DNA of 64,000 nt from Streptomyces sp. 840.1 (GCF_003751445.1 NZ_RJUU01000001.1:3663001-3727000), one strand, 5' to 3'. Positions 1-9,838 are shown, counted from the stretch's first letter. Program-made: numbers and translations. The notes: generated by a model from the letters alone, not told the origin.

Positions 1-927
1 CGCGTCCCGCGGTACGCCGGGCCCGCGACGTTCGCCCGGCTGCCCCGCCTCGACGAGGTCGGCACGACGGATGTCGCCGTGGTCGGCGTGCCCTTCGACG
101 CCGGGGTCTCCTACCGGCCCGGCGCCCGCTTCGGCGGCAACGCGATCCGGGAGGCCTCGCGGCTGCTCCGCCCGTACAACCCGGCGCAGGACGCCTCGCC
201 GTTCGCCCTCGCGCAGGTCGCGGACGCCGGTGACATCGCGGCCAACCCCTTCGACATCAACGAGGCCGTCGAGACGATCGAGGCAGCGGCCGACGACCTG
301 CTCTCCACCGGTGCCCGGCTGATGACGCTCGGCGGCGACCACACCATCGCACTGCCCCTGCTGCGTTCCGTGGCCAAGAAGCACGGCCCCGTCGCACTGC
401 TCCACTTCGACGCGCACCTCGACACCTGGGACACCTACTTCGGCGCCGAGTACACCCACGGCACCCCGTTCCGCCGGGCCGTCGAGGAGGGCATCCTCGA
501 CACCTCCGCGCTCTCCCACGTCGGCACCCGAGGCCCGCTGTACGGCAAGCAGGACCTCACCGACGACGCCAAGATGGGCTTCGGGATCGTGACCTCCGCC
601 GACGTCATGCGACGCGGCGTCGACGAGATCGCCGACCAGCTCCGTCAGCGCATCGGCGACCGCCCGCTCTACATTTCCATCGACATCGACGTCCTGGACC
701 CGGCGCACGCCCCCGGCACCGGCACCCCCGAGGCCGGCGGCCTCACCTCCCGTGAGCTGCTCGAAATCGTGCGCGGTCTCTCCTCCTGCAACCTGGTCTC
801 CGCCGACCTGGTCGAGGTCGCCCCCGCGTACGATCACGCCGAAATCACCTCCGTCGCCGCCTCCCACACCGCGTACGAGCTGACGACGATCATGACCCGC
901 CAGATTGCAGAGGCCCGGACGAAGTGA
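1..927 (+). CDS. speB: Agmatinase/guanidinobutyrase-type ureohydrolase (5' end outside window)
   Basis: Manganese ureohydrolase of the arginase/agmatinase family, which removes urea from a guanidino substrate (agmatine or 4-guanidinobutyrate) in the cytoplasm. The frame is open from base 1, so the start lies upstream; 308 residues are visible, close to a full-length enzyme (about 310-330). All metal-binding motifs are present: [19 protein letters not shown] and [19 protein letters not shown], so the enzyme should be active. The stop overlaps the GTG of the ThDP enzyme by 4 bases, implying translational coupling. The substrate cannot be decided from sequence: agmatine is the default, and the ThDP partner also fits a guanidinobutyrate route. 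Confidence 0.9.
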   Translation, partial: RVPRYAGPATFARLPRLDEVGTTDVAVVGVPFDAGVSYRPGARFGGNAIREASRLLRPYNPAQDASPFALAQVADAGDIAANPFDINEAVETIEAAADDLLSTGARLMTLGGDHTIALPLLRSVAKKHGPVALLHFDAHLDTWDTYFGAEYTHGTPFRRAVEEGILDTSALSHVGTRGPLYGKQDLTDDAKMGFGIVTSADVMRRGVDEIADQLRQRIGDRPLYISIDIDVLDPAHAPGTGTPEAGGLTSRELLEIVRGLSSCNLVSADLVEVAPAYDHAEITSVAASHTAYELTTIMTRQIAEARTK

Positions 928-2615
928 GTCACGACCACCACGACGAGCGCCCCGAGCTCACGCCCGAGCAGATCGCCGCCGCGCTGAACCCCCCGCCCGG
1001 CCGCAACGGCGGCGACCTCGTCGTCGAGACGCTCCAGGGGCTCGGCGCGACCACCGTCTTCGGGCTGCCCGGACAGCACGCGCTGGGCATGTTCGACGCG
1101 CTGCGCCGCTCGTCGCTCGGCTACATCGGCCTGCGCGTCGAGAACAACGCGGGCTTCGCCGCCGACGCCTACGGGCGCATCACCGGTGAGGTCGCCCCGC
1201 TCCTGCTGTCCACCGGACCCGGCGCGCTCACCTCGCTCGCCGCGCTCCAGGAGGCGGCCAGCGCCTCCGCGCCCGTGCTGGCGATCTCCAGCCAGATCCC
1301 GAGCGCGGGGCTCGGCGGCGGACGCCACGGCTACCTGCACGAGCTGCGCGACCAGAAGGCGTCGTTCCGCGACATCGTGAAGTCCGTCCACACGGTTCGC
1401 ACCGCCTCCCAGATCCCGTCCGCGATCGCCGCCGCCTGGGAGTCCGCGCTGACGGCCCCGCACGGCCCGGTCTGGGTCGAGATCCCGCAGGACGTGCTCC
1501 TCGCCGGCACGACGCTGCCCGTCGTCACCGCGATGGACGCCACCCCGGGCGAACTGCACGCGCGCCCCGAGCTCATCGCGGTGGCGGCCCACCTGCTGTC
1601 GAACGCCGAGCGGCCCGCGATCATCGCGGGCGGAGGCGTCGTACGCTCCGACGCCTCCGGCAAGCTCCGGGCGCTCGCGGAGAAGGTAGCCGCACCGGTC
1701 GTCACCACCTTCGGGGGCAAGGGCGCCTTCCCGTGGGAGCACCCGCTCTCGCTGCAGTCCTGGCTGGAGGACCGGCACACGACGGACTTCCTGGAGGACG
1801 CCGACGTACTGCTGGTCGTCGGCTCCGGACTCGGTGAACTCTCCTCGAACTACTACACGTTCGCCCCGCGCGGCCGGGTCGTCCAGATCGAGGCCGACGC
1901 CGGCAAGCTGGAGTCCAACCACCCGGCGCTCGGCATCCACGCCGACGCCCGGGACGCCCTGGCCGACCTCCTCGAAGCGGTCACCCCGCGCGAGGACCCG
2001 GCCGCCGCCGAGCGCGTCCGTGAGGTGCTCGGCCGGGTACGGGAGCGGATCGACGCCCAGGGACGCACCCTGGAGCAGCACCTGCTCGGCGAGATCCGGT
2101 CGGCCCTGCCCGACACGTCCCCCAGCTTCTGGGACATGACGATCCTCGCCTACTGGGCCTGGTCCGCCTTCGACGCCCGCCACCCCAACACCATGCACTC
2201 GGCGCAGGGCGCGGGCGGCCTCGGCTACGGGTTCCCGGCGGCCATCGGCGCTGCGGCGGCCGACCGCACGAAGCCGGTCCTGGCGGTCTCCGGCGACGGC
2301 GGCGCGATGTACTCCATCGCGGAGCTCGCCACCGCCCGCCAGTACGACCTCCCGGTCACCTGGCTGATCGTGGACGACGGCGGCTACGGCATCCTGCGCG
2401 AGTACATGACCGACGCCTTCGGTGAGAGCACCGGCACGGAGCTGTCCCGCCCGGACTTCGTCGCCCTGGCCGAGTCCTTCGGCGTCCCGGCCGTCCGTAC
2501 GAGCCCCGAGACGCTCGCCGGCGACCTGGCCAAGTCCTTCGCGCAGCCCGGCCCCTCGGTCGTCGTGCTCCCGGCACTGCTCAGGATGTTCGAGCCGACG
2601 CACCTTCAGGGCTGA
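924..2615 (+). CDS. Thiamine-diphosphate-binding enzyme, acetolactate synthase/decarboxylase-like
   Basis: A 563-residue ThDP enzyme with the three-domain layout of the acetolactate synthase/benzoylformate decarboxylase family: N-terminal PYR domain, central domain, C-terminal PP domain. The conserved glutamate that activates the cofactor is seen in [10 protein letters not shown]. The ThDP/Mg motif starts at [15 protein letters not shown] and closes with IVDDGGYG. The GTG start overlaps the preceding TGA (GTGA), so it is co-translated with the ureohydrolase. No regulatory subunit gene follows and the pairing is not biosynthetic, so a catabolic 2-keto acid decarboxylase (for example a 2-ketoarginine decarboxylase like AruI) is at least as likely as acetolactate synthase. 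Substrate unknown. Confidence 0.85.
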   Translation: MSHDHHDERPELTPEQIAAALNPPPGRNGGDLVVETLQGLGATTVFGLPGQHALGMFDALRRSSLGYIGLRVENNAGFAADAYGRITGEVAPLLLSTGPGALTSLAALQEAASASAPVLAISSQIPSAGLGGGRHGYLHELRDQKASFRDIVKSVHTVRTASQIPSAIAAAWESALTAPHGPVWVEIPQDVLLAGTTLPVVTAMDATPGELHARPELIAVAAHLLSNAERPAIIAGGGVVRSDASGKLRALAEKVAAPVVTTFGGKGAFPWEHPLSLQSWLEDRHTTDFLEDADVLLVVGSGLGELSSNYYTFAPRGRVVQIEADAGKLESNHPALGIHADARDALADLLEAVTPREDPAAAERVREVLGRVRERIDAQGRTLEQHLLGEIRSALPDTSPSFWDMTILAYWAWSAFDARHPNTMHSAQGAGGLGYGFPAAIGAAAADRTKPVLAVSGDGGAMYSIAELATARQYDLPVTWLIVDDGGYGILREYMTDAFGESTGTELSRPDFVALAESFGVPAVRTSPETLAGDLAKSFAQPGPSVVVLPALLRMFEPTHLQG

Positions 2616-2628
2616 CATCGGACCGAGT

Positions 2629-2659
2629 CGCCCCCGGAGCCGTTACGGCTCCGGGGGCG
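2629..2659 (+). terminator. Intrinsic terminator after the ureohydrolase/ThDP operon
   Basis: A perfect 14-bp GC-rich stem (2629-2642 with 2646-2659) and a TTA loop lie 14 bases after the ThDP enzyme stop, followed by a modestly T-rich stretch (TGCGTTGTT). This is the standard long-hairpin terminator of high-GC actinobacteria. Confidence 0.85.
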
Positions 2660-2789
2660 CTGCGTTGTTCCCGTCACAGTCGCGACGAATGGGGCTTCCG
2701 TCACATACAACTCTCCGGTTGTCCGGGAGTCTTTCGTGCGGGGCGCCAGGGGCGCGCCCGCAGGACCACCCAGGGGACCGGAACGCATC

Positions 2790-3665
2790 ATGACCACATC
2801 CCGCATATCCCGCCGCGCCCGGCGCGCGCTGGCCACCGCCCTGGCCGCCGGGGTGCTGGCGCCCGTGGCGCTCGGCGCGGTGCCCGCCGCCGCCGCGGCG
2901 CCCGCGGTGAGCTGCGCCTCCGCCAGGGCGGGGCTCGCCGCCAAGCTGTCCAGGGACATCACCGCGGCGCTCAAGGGGCGCAAGTCCACCACCGCGGTGG
3001 CGCTGTACGACCGGACCACGAAGACGGCGTGCACCCTGCGCGCCACATCGGCGTACGACTCCGCGAGCGTCGTGAAGGCGACCGTGCTGGCCACGCTCCT
3101 GCGGGACAGCGCCCAGCACCACCGCCCCCTCACGCGCCGCGAGACCGACCTCAGCACCGCCATGATCACCAAGTCCGACAACAACGCCACCACCAGCCTG
3201 TGGAAGCAGCTCGGCGCCACCAAGGTCAAGGCGTTCCTCAAGGCGGCCGGGATGACACACACCGTGCCCGGGGCCGGCGGCTACTGGGGGCTCACCCGGA
3301 TCACCGCGCAGGACGAGCAGCGGCTGCTGACCCTGCTCACCGCGAAGAACTCCGTGCTCAGCGACAGCGCGCGTTCCTACGAGCTCGGGCTGATGCACCG
3401 GGTCGTCCCCTCACAGCGCTGGGGAACGCCCGCCGGGGCCCCGGCCTCGGCCACGGTCCAGCTCAAGAACGGCTGGCTGCAGCGGGCCACCCACGGCTGG
3501 CGGGTGCACAGCGTCGGCGCCTTCACGGGAAAGGGCCACGACTACGCGCTCTCGGTGCTCACCCAGGACAACGCGACGATGAACACCGGCATCGGCACCG
3601 TCCAGGCCGTCGCCCGTGCCGTGCACAGGGATCTGAACTCGCGCACGGCCGGCCACCCGCGGTAG
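2790..3665 (+). CDS. Secreted serine hydrolase with class A beta-lactamase fold
   Basis: 291 residues. The ATG at 2790 is chosen because it begins a clear Sec signal peptide (Arg-rich start, Ala/Leu core, AAAAAPA cleavage area around residue 35-38). Active-site motifs of the penicillin-interacting fold are present in order: SVVK at 93-96 (nucleophile Ser93, Lys96), SDN at 129-131, and KNG at 226-228 in place of KTG. I see no ExxLN omega-loop glutamate between SDN and KNG, the residue class A beta-lactamases need for deacylation. It may therefore be a penicillin-binding or esterase-like relative rather than a true beta-lactamase. It stands alone after a terminator and converges on the TetR gene 4 bases away. 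Confidence 0.8.
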   Translation: MTTSRISRRARRALATALAAGVLAPVALGAVPAAAAAPAVSCASARAGLAAKLSRDITAALKGRKSTTAVALYDRTTKTACTLRATSAYDSASVVKATVLATLLRDSAQHHRPLTRRETDLSTAMITKSDNNATTSLWKQLGATKVKAFLKAAGMTHTVPGAGGYWGLTRITAQDEQRLLTLLTAKNSVLSDSARSYELGLMHRVVPSQRWGTPAGAPASATVQLKNGWLQRATHGWRVHSVGAFTGKGHDYALSVLTQDNATMNTGIGTVQAVARAVHRDLNSRTAGHPR

Positions 3666-3669
3666 GCGC

Positions 3670-4419
3670 TCAGGCCCCGGACGGGAGCCGGCCGGGCGCC
3701 GCCCCGGCCTGGAGGCGCAGACCGGCCAGGGTCAGTTCGAGGCCGGAGAGGAACTGCTCCTTGTCGTCGTGCCCGTCGAACTCGTCGACGATGTCGTGCA
3801 GGAACGGGTACGTCCCGGCGTCGAGCGTGCGCCACGTCGCGGCGTAGCGGCCGAGGAACTCCTCGCGGCCCACGAGGCCGTCGACCACCTCCTGCGGCGG
3901 CTCCTGCCCCATGTCGGCGGCGTTGGCGACGACGACACCCACGATCGCCGTCACGGCGTGGAACCGCTGCCGGGGCGTGAGGTCGAGCCGCAGCGTCTTC
4001 TCCCCGAGCTCCTCGTAGAGCCGCAGCGCGTTGCCCTCGACGTCGATGTTCTGCATGAAGTGCGCGCCCAGCCACGGCCGGTCCACGACCGCGTCGAACA
4101 GGGTGATGGCCATCACGCGCAGGTCCTCGATCGGGTCGCCGCTGCCGCTCTGCTTCTCGACGGTGGCCAGCACCCCGCCGAGCACGTGCTCGACCGCGCG
4201 GTCGAGCAGGTCGTCCTTGCCCGAGACGTACCAGTAGATGCTGCCGACGCCCGTGCCGAGCCGGGCCGCGAGGGCGCGCAGCGTCAGCGCCGGCGCGCCC
4301 GCCTCGTCGAGCAGGGCCACGGCTGCGGAGAGGACGGCCTCGATGGAGTGCGAGCCGCGCTGACGTCCTCGGGAAGGACGGTCGGCGGGTCGTGGTCGCG
4401 GGCCTGTCATGACTCCCAT
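3670..4419 (-). CDS. TetR/AcrR family repressor of the adjacent exporter
   Basis: 249 residues. The N-terminal helix-turn-helix is clear (LTLRALAARLGTGVGSIYWY, then GKDDLLDRAVEHVLG), followed by a TetR_C-type ligand-binding domain. A second in-frame ATG at 4410 is an equally possible start; neither has a strong ribosome-binding site. It is divergent from the DHA2 exporter, with an operator-like palindrome cluster between them, so it most likely represses both genes and is released when it binds an exporter substrate. That role is inferred from context and from the family habit. Confidence 0.88.
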   Translation of the reverse strand: MGVMTGPRPRPADRPSRGRQRGSHSIEAVLSAAVALLDEAGAPALTLRALAARLGTGVGSIYWYVSGKDDLLDRAVEHVLGGVLATVEKQSGSGDPIEDLRVMAITLFDAVVDRPWLGAHFMQNIDVEGNALRLYEELGEKTLRLDLTPRQRFHAVTAIVGVVVANAADMGQEPPQEVVDGLVGREEFLGRYAATWRTLDAGTYPFLHDIVDEFDGHDDKEQFLSGLELTLAGLRLQAGAAPGRLPSGA

Positions 4420-4440
4420 CCAATCACAGCTTGCGCGTTT

Positions 4441-4493
4441 ATCGAACTAGGTTCTATGGTCGAACCACGTTCTATTGTAGAACGTCGTTCGAT
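4441..4493. promoter_or_regulatory. TetR operator cluster between regulator and exporter
   Basis: The region is packed with GTTC/GAAC half-sites. A perfect 8-bp inverted repeat, ACGTTCTA-TTG-TAGAACGT, occupies 4467-4485. An outer pair, ATCGAAC (4441-4447) and GTTCGAT (4487-4493), is also perfect and is centred on 4467. A third, GAAC-TAG-GTTC, lies at 4444-4454. The position in the divergent promoter region of a TetR/efflux pair makes this the expected binding site. Confidence 0.75.
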
Positions 4494-4523
4494 ACTCGTC
4501 GACGTTCCGGAAGGAGGCCCGTC

Positions 4524-5981
4524 ATGACCACCACCGCCACCGCGCCCGCCGCGCCACGCACCTATCCGTCGCTGCGCGCCGCATGGATCCCGCTGGCCGC
4601 GCTCTGTCTGGCCTTCTTCGTCGAGATGGTCGACAACACGCTGCTGTCCATCGCGCTGCCCACGATCGGCCGGGACCTCCACAGCGGCACGACCTCGCTG
4701 CAGTGGGTCACCGGCGCCTACTCACTGACCTTCGGCGGACTGCTGCTGACCGCCGGATCGATGGCCGACCGGCTCGGGCGCAGACGCGTGCTGCTGGTCG
4801 GCCTCGCGGTCTTCGGCCTGCTCAGCCTGGGCGTCGCCGCCGTCAGCACCGCGGGGGAGCTCATCACCCTGCGGGCCGGCCTGGGCATCGCCGCCGCGGC
4901 GATGGCCCCCATCACCAACTCGCTGGTCTTCCGGCTGTTCGACGACAAGGCGCTGCGGATGCGCGCCATGACCCTGATGATCATCGTCGGCATGTCCGGC
5001 TTCGTCCTCGGCCCGCTGCTGGGCGGCACCGCCCTGGCCCACGTGCGGTGGCAGTGGCTGCTGCTCATCAACGCCCCGATCGCCCTGATCGCGGCCATCG
5101 GCGTCCGCCTCGGCGTCCCCGCCGACCGGCCGCAGGACCTGACCCGCGACAAGCTCGACCTGCCGGGCGCCGTCCTCAGCGTCCTCACCATCGGCCTCGC
5201 CTGCTACTCCCTGACCAGCGGCGTCGAGCACGGCTGGCTCTCCGCGGCCACCCTCGCCTCGGTCCTGGGCGCCCTCGCCGCAGGGGTCGCGTTCGTATGG
5301 CACGAGCGCCGCAGCGCATCGCCGATGCTGGACCTCCGCTTCTTCTCCGACGGCACCGTCCGGGGCGCCGCCATCGCCCAGATCGGCACGGCCATCGCGA
5401 TGGCCGCCGTGATGTTCGGCCTGATCCTCCACTTCCAGTACGCCTACGGATGGAGCCCCGTACGGGCCGGCCTGGCGAACCTGCCGCTCATCGTGACCAT
5501 GATCCTGGCGACCCCCCTGTCCGAATGGCTCGCGGCCCGCTTCGGCCACCGCATCGCCTGCCTGGTCGGTGCCGCCTGCCTGGCCGGCTCGCTGGCCGGA
5601 CTGTCCTGGGGCGTCGACCACGGGTACGGCGTCATCGCGCTCTGCATGGTCGTGATGACCATCGGGCTGCGCACCGTCATGACGATCTGCGCCATCGCCC
5701 TCGTCGACGCCATGCCGTCCAACCGCACCTCGATCGGCACCGCGCTCAACGACACCGCCCAGGAGGTCGGCAGCAGCATCGGCACCGCCGTGGTCGGCAC
5801 GATGATCGCCGCACTGGTCACCACCCAGCTGCCCGCGGGCACCTGGAGCCACGCCCTGGTGGCATCGTTCTTCCACGGCGAGCGGATCACCTACGCGGTG
5901 CTCGCGGTCGTCGTGGGCCTGATCGCCGCCGGCGGCGCGCTCTCCCTCACCAACTCCCGCCTCACCGAGGAAGCGCACTGA
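4524..5981 (+). CDS. MFS drug exporter, DHA2 (EmrB/QacA) family
   Basis: 485-residue proton-driven multidrug exporter with about 14 predicted membrane segments. The family motifs are readable: DNTLLSIALPTIGRDL in segment 1 (motif D1), GSMADRLGRRRVLLVG in the first cytoplasmic loop (motif A), and a GFVLGPLLGG segment (motif C of antiporters). The ATG is set by an excellent AAGGAGG at 4511-4517. It is divergent from a TetR repressor, so it is probably inducible by its own substrates. The substrate is unknown; self-resistance or detoxification is likely. Confidence 0.9.
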   Translation: MTTTATAPAAPRTYPSLRAAWIPLAALCLAFFVEMVDNTLLSIALPTIGRDLHSGTTSLQWVTGAYSLTFGGLLLTAGSMADRLGRRRVLLVGLAVFGLLSLGVAAVSTAGELITLRAGLGIAAAAMAPITNSLVFRLFDDKALRMRAMTLMIIVGMSGFVLGPLLGGTALAHVRWQWLLLINAPIALIAAIGVRLGVPADRPQDLTRDKLDLPGAVLSVLTIGLACYSLTSGVEHGWLSAATLASVLGALAAGVAFVWHERRSASPMLDLRFFSDGTVRGAAIAQIGTAIAMAAVMFGLILHFQYAYGWSPVRAGLANLPLIVTMILATPLSEWLAARFGHRIACLVGAACLAGSLAGLSWGVDHGYGVIALCMVVMTIGLRTVMTICAIALVDAMPSNRTSIGTALNDTAQEVGSSIGTAVVGTMIAALVTTQLPAGTWSHALVASFFHGERITYAVLAVVVGLIAAGGALSLTNSRLTEEAH

Positions 5982-6093
5982 GGCATCCGCCCAAGACCTA
6001 GGCCGAAGGTCGGGTATTTGTTGCGGAGGGATGAAATCCGCCGCCCACCACGTTGGTGCCTTCCGGAAGAGCAGGTCGAACGGGAGGCACCGG

Positions 6094-9000
6094 GTGTCGG
6101 ACGCAGGGGAGACGGGTGAGGGGCGGCAGCCCCGTGGCTGGGCGCGCAGGCTGAGCGGTTACGCCTGGCGGTACCGGCGCAATGTGCTGCTGGCCCTCGG
6201 CTCGTCGCTCGCCGGAATGGCGGTGATGGCCCTGGTCCCGCTGATCACCAAGGTGATCATCGACGATGTGGTGGGCAACCACACCCGTTCCCTGGCCGTC
6301 TGGACGGGGCTGCTGATAGGGGCCGCCGCGCTGGTGTACGTATCCACGTACATCCGCCGCTACTACGGCGGCCGGCTCGCCCTGGACGTCCAGCACGACC
6401 TGCGGACCGAGATCTACGGGACGATCACCCGCCTCGACGGCAAGCGGCAGGACGAGCTGTCCACCGGGCAGGTCGTCGGGCGCGCCACCAGCGACCTCCA
6501 GCTGATCCAGGGGCTGCTGTTCATGCTCCCGATGACCATCGGGAACGTGCTGCTCTTCCTGCTCTCGCTGGTGATCATGGCTTGGCTCTCGCCGCTGCTG
6601 ACCCTCGTCGCCGTCGCCGTCGCCCCCGCCCTCTGGTTCATCGCCCGCCGCTCCCGCACCCGGCTCTTCCCCGCCACCTGGTACGCCCAGTCGCAGGCCG
6701 CGGCAGTCGCCGGGGTCGTCGACGGCGCCGTCTCCGGCGTCCGCGTCGTCAAGGGGTTCGGGCAGGAGGACCAGGAGACCGGCAAACTGCGCGAGGTCGG
6801 GCGCAAGCTCTTCGCCGGGCGGCTGCGCACCATCCGGCTGAACTCCCGCTACACCCCCGCCCTCCAGGCCGTCCCCGCGCTCGGCCAGGTCGCCATGCTG
6901 GCCCTCGGCGGCTGGCTCGCCACCCGGGGCGAGATCACCCTCGGCACGTTCGTCGCGTTCTCCACCTACCTCGCCCAGCTCGTCGGCCCGGTCCGGATGC
7001 TCGCCATGGTCCTCACCGTGGGACAGCAGGCCCGCGCCGGTGTGGAACGCGTGCTGGAGCTCATCGACACCGAGCCCTCGATGCAGGACGGCACCAAGCA
7101 GCTCCCCACCGACGCCCCGGCCAGCGTCGAGTTCGAGGACGTCCGCTTCGGCTACGACGACGACCGCCCCGTCCTCGACGGCTTCTCGCTGACCATCGAG
7201 CCCGGCGAGACCGTCGCCCTCGTCGGCGCGTCCGGCAGCGGCAAGTCCACCGTCTCGATGCTCCTCCCGCGCTTCTACGACGTGACGCACGGCGCCGTCC
7301 TGATCGGCGGCCACGACGTCCGCGAGCTGACCTTCGACTCGCTGCGGGCCGCCATCGGCCTCGTACCGGAGGACAGCTTCCTGTTCTCCGACACCATCCG
7401 CGCCAACATCGCCTACGGGCTCCCGGACGCCACCGACGACCAGATCGAGCAGGCCGCCCGCGCCGCCCAGGCCCACCGCTTCATCGCCGAGCTCCCCAAG
7501 GGGTACGGCACCGAGGTCGGCGAGCACGGGCTGACCCTCTCCGGCGGCCAGCGCCAGCGCGTCGCGCTCGCCCGCGCCATCCTCACCGACCCCCGCCTCC
7601 TCCTCCTGGACGACGCCACCTCAGCGGTCGACGCCCGGGTCGAGCACGAGATCCACGAGGCGCTGCGCGAGGTGATGGCGGGCCGCACGACGCTGCTGAT
7701 CGCCCACCGCCGCTCCACGCTCAACCTCGCGGACCGCATCGCCGTCCTGGAGCACGGCCGGCTCGCGGACATCGGCACGCACGAGGAGCTGGAGCGCCGC
7801 TCCCCGCTCTACCGGCGGCTGCTCACCGACCCGGACGAGCTAGGCGGCACCTCGCCCGGACACCGGCCGGCCGGCCCTGCGGCCGACCCTGCGGACGACC
7901 GCGCGCTCCAGGAGGAGCTGGACGCCGAGTTCGACGCCGAGCGCGGCATCACCCCCGAGCTGTGGGTCCGCAAGGAGGAGGCCCGGGAGGCCGACGCGGC
8001 CGGCACGCCCGCCACCCCCGAACTCCTCGCCCAGGTCGACGCCCTGCCCCCGGCGACCGACACCCCGGACGTGGACGAGGCCCGCGCCGTGCACGCCGAG
8101 GAGTCCTACGGGCTGCGCCGGCTGCTGCGCGGCTTCGGGCTCCCGCTGCTGGTGAGCCTCGCGCTGGTCGCCGTGGACGCCGGAGCGGGACTCCTGCTGC
8201 CGGTGCTGATCAGGAACGGCATCGACGAGGGCGTCACCCAGCTGGCGCTCGGCGCGGTCTGGGCGGCCTCCGCCCTCGGCCTCGTCGTCGTACTGGTGCA
8301 GTGGGCGGCCCAGATCGGTGAGACCCGGATGACGGGCCGCACCGGCGAGCGGGTGCTCTACTCGCTGCGGCTGAAGATCTTCGCGCAGCTCCAGCGCCTC
8401 GGCCTCGACTACTACGAGCGCGAGCTGACCGGCCGGATCATGACCCGGATGACGACGGACGTGGACGCGTTGTCCACGTTCCTGCAGACTGGCCTGGTCA
8501 CCGCCTTCGTCTCCGTCGTCACCTTCTTCGGGATCATGGTGGCGCTGCTGGTCCTGGACGTCGAACTGGCGCTGGTGGTCTTCGCGACCCTGCCGGTGCT
8601 GATCATCGGCACGGTCTTCTTCCGCCGCAGAAGCGTCAAGGCGTACGAGCTGGCCCGTGAGCGCATCAGCGCCGTCAACGCCGACCTCCAGGAGTCCGTG
8701 TCCGGGCTCCGGATCGTGCAGGCCTTCCGCCGCGAGGGGGACGGCGCCGAGCGGTTCGCCGGGCGCAGCGACTACTACCGCGAGGCCCGGGTCCGCGGCC
8801 AGTGGCTGATCTCGGTCTACTTCCCGTTCGTCCAGCTGCTGTCGTCGGTGGCCGCGGCGGCCGTGCTGATCGTCGGCGCCGGCCGGGTCGACAACGGCAC
8901 GCTCACCACGGGCGCGCTGGTCGCCTACCTGCTCTACATCGATCTGTTCTTCGCACCCGTGCAGCAGCTCTCGCAGGTCTTCGACGGCTACCAGCAGGCC

Positions 9001-9834
9001 ACCGTCTCGCTCGGCCGGATCCAGGAGCTCCTCCAGGAGCCGACGTCCACCGCCGACCAGGACGAACCGCTGGACGTGCTGTCACTGCGCGGCGAGATCG
9101 CCTTCGAGAACGTGTCCTTCGCCTACACCGGCGAGGAGGCCGCGCTCACCGGCGTCGACCTGCGGATCCCGGCCGGTCAGACGGTCGCGTTCGTCGGCGA
9201 GACGGGTGCGGGCAAGTCCACCCTGGTCAAGCTCGTCGCCCGGTTCTACGACCCGACGGACGGCCGCGTCACGGCGGACGGCACCGATCTGCGCAGCCTC
9301 GGTCTCACGTCGTACCGGCACCGGCTCGGCGTCGTCCCGCAGGAGGCGTACCTCTTCGCGGGCACGGTCCGCGACGCCATCGCGTACGGGCGGCCCGATG
9401 CCACCGACGCGCAGGTGGAGGCGGCGTCCAGGGCGGTCGGCGCGCACGACATGATCGCCACGCTGGACGGCGGCTACCTGCACGAGGTCGCCGAGCGCGG
9501 CCGCAACCTCTCCGCCGGACAGCGGCAGCTGATCGCGCTCGCCCGCGCCGAACTCGTCGACCCGGACATCCTGCTGCTCGACGAGGCCACCGCGTCCCTG
9601 GACCTGGCCAGCGAGGCACTGGTCAACCAGGCGACCGACCGCCTCGCGGGCCGGCGCACCACACTGGTCGTCGCCCACCGCCTCACCACCGCCGCCCGCG
9701 CCGACCGGGTCGTGGTGATGGACCACGGCCGGGTCGTCGAGGACGGCACGCACGACGAACTCCTCGCCCTGGACGGGAAGTACGCCGTGCTGTGGCGCAC
9801 CTTCATAGGGGAGGACGAGCCTGCCGGGGTGTGA
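6094..9834 (+). CDS. Fused double-length ABC exporter (two TMD-NBD halves)
   Basis: 1246 residues holding two complete type-IV exporter halves in one chain: TMD1 and NBD1 (to about residue 590), an acidic Ala/Pro-rich linker, then TMD2 and NBD2. GTG at 6094 is preferred because GGGAGG lies 6 bases upstream. NBD1 has Walker A GASGSGKST (about 378), signature LSGGQRQR and Walker B LLLLDDATSAVD, where aspartate replaces the catalytic glutamate. NBD2 has GETGAGKST (about 1034), a deviant LSAGQRQ signature and a normal LLLDEATASLD. The pattern matches heterodimeric exporters with one degenerate ATP site (TM287/288, LmrCD, BmrCD). Likely a drug or lipid exporter; substrate unknown. Confidence 0.92.
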   Translation: MSDAGETGEGRQPRGWARRLSGYAWRYRRNVLLALGSSLAGMAVMALVPLITKVIIDDVVGNHTRSLAVWTGLLIGAAALVYVSTYIRRYYGGRLALDVQHDLRTEIYGTITRLDGKRQDELSTGQVVGRATSDLQLIQGLLFMLPMTIGNVLLFLLSLVIMAWLSPLLTLVAVAVAPALWFIARRSRTRLFPATWYAQSQAAAVAGVVDGAVSGVRVVKGFGQEDQETGKLREVGRKLFAGRLRTIRLNSRYTPALQAVPALGQVAMLALGGWLATRGEITLGTFVAFSTYLAQLVGPVRMLAMVLTVGQQARAGVERVLELIDTEPSMQDGTKQLPTDAPASVEFEDVRFGYDDDRPVLDGFSLTIEPGETVALVGASGSGKSTVSMLLPRFYDVTHGAVLIGGHDVRELTFDSLRAAIGLVPEDSFLFSDTIRANIAYGLPDATDDQIEQAARAAQAHRFIAELPKGYGTEVGEHGLTLSGGQRQRVALARAILTDPRLLLLDDATSAVDARVEHEIHEALREVMAGRTTLLIAHRRSTLNLADRIAVLEHGRLADIGTHEELERRSPLYRRLLTDPDELGGTSPGHRPAGPAADPADDRALQEELDAEFDAERGITPELWVRKEEAREADAAGTPATPELLAQVDALPPATDTPDVDEARAVHAEESYGLRRLLRGFGLPLLVSLALVAVDAGAGLLLPVLIRNGIDEGVTQLALGAVWAASALGLVVVLVQWAAQIGETRMTGRTGERVLYSLRLKIFAQLQRLGLDYYERELTGRIMTRMTTDVDALSTFLQTGLVTAFVSVVTFFGIMVALLVLDVELALVVFATLPVLIIGTVFFRRRSVKAYELARERISAVNADLQESVSGLRIVQAFRREGDGAERFAGRSDYYREARVRGQWLISVYFPFVQLLSSVAAAAVLIVGAGRVDNGTLTTGALVAYLLYIDLFFAPVQQLSQVFDGYQQATVSLGRIQELLQEPTSTADQDEPLDVLSLRGEIAFENVSFAYTGEEAALTGVDLRIPAGQTVAFVGETGAGKSTLVKLVARFYDPTDGRVTADGTDLRSLGLTSYRHRLGVVPQEAYLFAGTVRDAIAYGRPDATDAQVEAASRAVGAHDMIATLDGGYLHEVAERGRNLSAGQRQLIALARAELVDPDILLLDEATASLDLASEALVNQATDRLAGRRTTLVVAHRLTTAARADRVVVMDHGRVVEDGTHDELLALDGKYAVLWRTFIGEDEPAGV

Positions 9835-9838
9835 GAGG

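Noticed and set aside
834..2618. Minus-strand frame antisense to the ThDP enzyme
   Set aside because: Shadow frame rich in Gly/Arg/Glu, with no ribosome-binding site and no recognisable motif.
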